From NCBI GenBank assembly GCA_012840085.1, contig DUMB01000098.1, positions 62,001-126,000 of the forward strand: DNA of 64,000 bases, given 5' to 3'. Shown here piece by piece: positions 62,084 to 64,000 of the stretch (its first letter is position 1; each line of letters opens with the position of its first letter). The stretch is from Clostridiaceae bacterium (lineage in GTDB: Bacteria > Bacillota > Clostridia > Acetivibrionales > DUMB01). Made by a program: the position numbers and the translations under genes. The notes under the pieces are model-generated. The model was given only the letters and a program-made list of their open reading frames with translations, did no database searches and was not told the origin of the DNA.

Positions 62084-63385
62084 TTATCTTTTTGCGATTT
62101 CATTTTTAATTGTTTCGGCAGCTTTCTCACCTGTCAATTCGCCCAGCATTACCCTAGGACCTATATCACTGACTAAAATTTCCTGAGGTTTGCTGTTTTC
62201 GTTGGCAACTGCAGATAATACGTGGTAAACATTGTAACCTATGATATCAAAGTCTGCCATTTCTTTTATTGCTTCACTTGCATAATCGATATCATCTACT
62301 ACAGGTATTCCTCCTACTTTCTCATGCATAATCTGCTGAGCATCCTTGCTGCTTAAGAACTCAATGTATTTTGCTGCTTCATCAGGATATTTTGTTTTTG
62401 AGGAAGCTGCATAAGTCAAGAAGTTACTGAATCCGCTCTGTGAATAACGTTTTCCGTTATTGTCTGGAATTGCGAAACGGCCGATATTCAAGCCGGTTGA
62501 TTCATAAATACTGTTATTCCATGTACCGTCAATTATCATTGCAGTTTTGCCGTTTGTAAATGCAAGCTGTGCACCGGCACCATCAGTTGCTGCAACGTCA
62601 GAGCCGAAATATCCTTTTTCTACAAATTCGCGGAAAACGCTGAATCCTTTTGCCATAGGAGCATAGTCAATATCAAATTTGCCTTCTGAGAGAGAACCAA
62701 GAAGATCGTTATAGAATACAGGTGCAGTCAGCTGGAGGAACCAGTAGCGATCCCAGTCACCTTTTCCGCCTAATGCTATTGGTATTTCACCGTTCTGTTT
62801 AAGGGTTTCACAAACTTTAACGAAGTCATCCCATGTTTCTGGTTTTGCCAGACCATACTTGTCAAAAATATCTTTATTATAGTACATTGTAACATAGTCA
62901 GTAAATGCAGGGAAAGAGCAGTAAATAGAACCGTCTACAGTTGCATAATCGATAGATCCCTGAGGATATCTGCTGGTGTCTAAATTATACTTGTCAAGGT
63001 TGAGCAGATAACCGTTTCTTGCCATTTCAGCCATTTTAGTTGATTTATTTCCCTGAACCCAGAACAAATCGGGAAGCGAATTGGATTGAACAGCAACGTT
63101 TAATGCGTCGAAGCTACCTGAAAACTGATAATCAAGTTTGATGTTAGGATATTTTTTCTCAAAAGCTTGGTTGATCAGTTTGAATGCCTCTTCCAACACT
63201 GCCTGATTGTCAGGGTCTCCCCAAACTTTCAATGTAACGTTTTCAGAACTGGTTTTATCTCCGTTTGAAGTGTCATTACTGCCTGAAGTGTCGTTTTTTT
63301 GGCCGGATGTTTTTCCGCAAGCTACCATGGATACTAACAGTGATAAAGTTAAAACTAATACTAGGATTTTTGCAATTTTTTTCAT
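62084..63385 (-). CDS. Carbohydrate ABC transporter substrate-binding lipoprotein (family 1)
   Basis: This lipid-anchored binding protein has a signal peptide with lipobox Cys in LLVSMVACGK, a Ser/Thr/Asn-rich linker (KTSGQKNDTSGSNDTSNGDKTSSEN), and the MalE-like fold (LKVWGDPDNQAVLEEAFKLINQAFEKKYPNIKLDYQF, QSNSLPDLFWVQGNKSTKMAEMARNGYLLNLDKY, VTMYYNKDIFDKYGLAKPETWDDFVKVCETLKQNGEIPIALGGKGDWDRYW, FTNGKTAMIIDGTWN). GGAGAG precedes the start on the minus strand. The ligand is a mono- or oligosaccharide not defined by sequence. The upstream ROK gene is a possible regulator or kinase for it. Confidence 0.93.
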   Translation of the reverse strand: MKKIAKILVLVLTLSLLVSMVACGKTSGQKNDTSGSNDTSNGDKTSSENVTLKVWGDPDNQAVLEEAFKLINQAFEKKYPNIKLDYQFSGSFDALNVAVQSNSLPDLFWVQGNKSTKMAEMARNGYLLNLDKYNLDTSRYPQGSIDYATVDGSIYCSFPAFTDYVTMYYNKDIFDKYGLAKPETWDDFVKVCETLKQNGEIPIALGGKGDWDRYWFLQLTAPVFYNDLLGSLSEGKFDIDYAPMAKGFSVFREFVEKGYFGSDVAATDGAGAQLAFTNGKTAMIIDGTWNNSIYESTGLNIGRFAIPDNNGKRYSQSGFSNFLTYAASSKTKYPDEAAKYIEFLSSKDAQQIMHEKVGGIPVVDDIDYASEAIKEMADFDIIGYNVYHVLSAVANENSKPQEILVSDIGPRVMLGELTGEKAAETIKNEIAKR

Positions 63386-63517
63386 TTTACTTCTCTCCTT
63401 TTCAAAGAAATTTCAAAGCATTTCTAAAAGAATACTTTAACTTTGCAGCAAATAACTTTATTGCTAAATTAATAGCTCTTTTCTCACATCCTCTCATATT
63501 TGTTTTAGTCAAGATAT

Positions 63518-63545
63518 TAAATTCCTGCTTCAAACAGGATTTAAG
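63518..63545 (-). terminator. Weak hairpin at the end of the ROK gene
   Basis: On the minus strand AAATCCTG and CAGGAATTT pair with one bulge, followed by AATATCTTG. It overlaps the stop codon region. Weak evidence for termination. Confidence 0.3.
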
Positions 63546-64000
63546 GCATTGGTTCAAGACTATTTTCCATAACTAATGCTGCTGTTCCGATAAATGAGGC
63601 GCTGCTTGTAAAAGATGAGGGTTTTATAGTTATTTCATTCTGCTGGTCCCATATTGTGTGCTGGCTTTTTAATTTGCTTCTTATGCTTTCAACTACCATA
63701 TCTTTGCACATATGCAAATCCCCGCCTATTACAAAGGACTCAATGTCAAACGCAGCCTGAAAGTTTATTATTGCAGTTACAATGTACTGAGTCATCCGGT
63801 CAATAGCCTGCATGTATAATTTATTTCCGTTTACTGCACCATCAGTCAGGTCCCACCAGTTTATATTTTCCGGGGCACCGTTTTCTTTTGCCCACTGAAC
63901 TGTTGCCCTGGTACTGCTGTACTTCTCAAGACAGCCTCTTCGCCCGCATTCACACTGAATACCATCTGGAACAACAATGCTGTGGCCTATTATACCTGCA
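63541..64000 (-). CDS. ROK family protein (sugar kinase or repressor), N-terminal part outside the window
   Basis: The track shows only 90 residues from an internal Met at 63813, but the frame stays open to the window edge. I translated the extension as GIIGHSIVVPDGIQCECGRRGCLEKYSS..., the ROK zinc motif C-x-C-G-x-x-G-C-L-E preceded by the GH...V...G segment. The C-terminal part contains NFQAAFDIESFVIGGDL (the I.GG motif) and ends FIGTAALVMEN. Whether it is a glucokinase/N-acetylmannosamine kinase or an XylR/NagC-type repressor depends on the missing N-terminus (ATP-binding motif or helix-turn-helix). It reads in the same direction as the importer downstream. Confidence 0.9.
   Translation of the reverse strand, partial: AGIIGHSIVVPDGIQCECGRRGCLEKYSSTRATVQWAKENGAPENINWWDLTDGAVNGNKLYMQAIDRMTQYIVTAIINFQAAFDIESFVIGGDLHMCKDMVVESIRSKLKSQHTIWDQQNEITIKPSSFTSSASFIGTAALVMENSLEPMP

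Overview
The window is AT-rich DNA from an anaerobic, Gram-positive, polysaccharide-degrading bacterium, most likely a member of the Clostridia. The signs are a dockerin on a secreted GH2 enzyme, three S-layer homology (SLH) repeats on a 2.3-kb-residue surface protein, lipoprotein solute-binding proteins, YesM/YesN two-component pairs, strong AGGAGG ribosome-binding sites, a desulfoferrodoxin for oxygen protection and an ECF vitamin-type transporter. I cannot name the species. No rRNA, tRNA, CRISPR array, prophage or transposase gene was seen.

Layout. (1) 1-10.4 kb is a sugar uptake and sensing block: the end of mglB, then mglA and mglC (galactose/methyl-galactoside-type ABC importer), a methyl-accepting chemotaxis protein, and a YesN regulator - YesM kinase - anchored sugar-binding protein operon. 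That operon looks like a three-component sensor of the XylFII-LytS-YesN kind, and a textbook promoter with a palindrome across its -35 box precedes it. (2) 10.9-15.3 kb is a secreted, dockerin-bearing GH2 beta-galactosidase. (3) 15.7-20.1 kb is a housekeeping island: desulfoferrodoxin, an ECF S component plus a P-loop kinase behind a probable attenuated leader, a DUF134 regulator and a beta-lactamase-fold serine hydrolase. (4) 20.3-36.3 kb is a YesM/YesN pair, a second almost identical YesM, two solute-binding proteins, LplB/LplC-type permeases, a toroid glycosidase-like enzyme, a GH20 hexosaminidase and a URO-D-like protein. (5) 36.6-47.6 kb holds two giant paralogous secreted proteins that share an unassigned enzyme-like core surrounded by discoidin (F5/8 C, CBM32-like) domains. 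The second is SLH-anchored. (6) 47.9-59.7 kb has an AGE-family epimerase, YmaF, two GntR-headed PBP1-type repressors, two GH38 alpha-mannosidases and a second URO-D-like protein. (7) 60.2-64 kb, on the minus strand, is a CUT1 ABC importer (two permeases and a binding protein) preceded by the C-terminal part of an ROK protein.

Taken together, GH20, two GH38 enzymes, an N-acylglucosamine-2-epimerase-like protein, a beta-galactosidase and surface glycan-binding proteins suggest capture and intracellular dismantling of N-glycan-like (Gal/GlcNAc/Man) chains. The substrate is an inference. The non-coding layer is also rich: a MITE-like element in two copies, a perfect 23-bp-arm REP-like palindrome, stem-loops after the binding-protein gene in all three ABC operons, a triple GTAAA motif duplicated beside the paralogous kinase, and five intergenic arrays of degenerate tandem repeats with unrelated units.

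All coordinates, motif matches and percent identities were read by eye. No database search or folding program was run.
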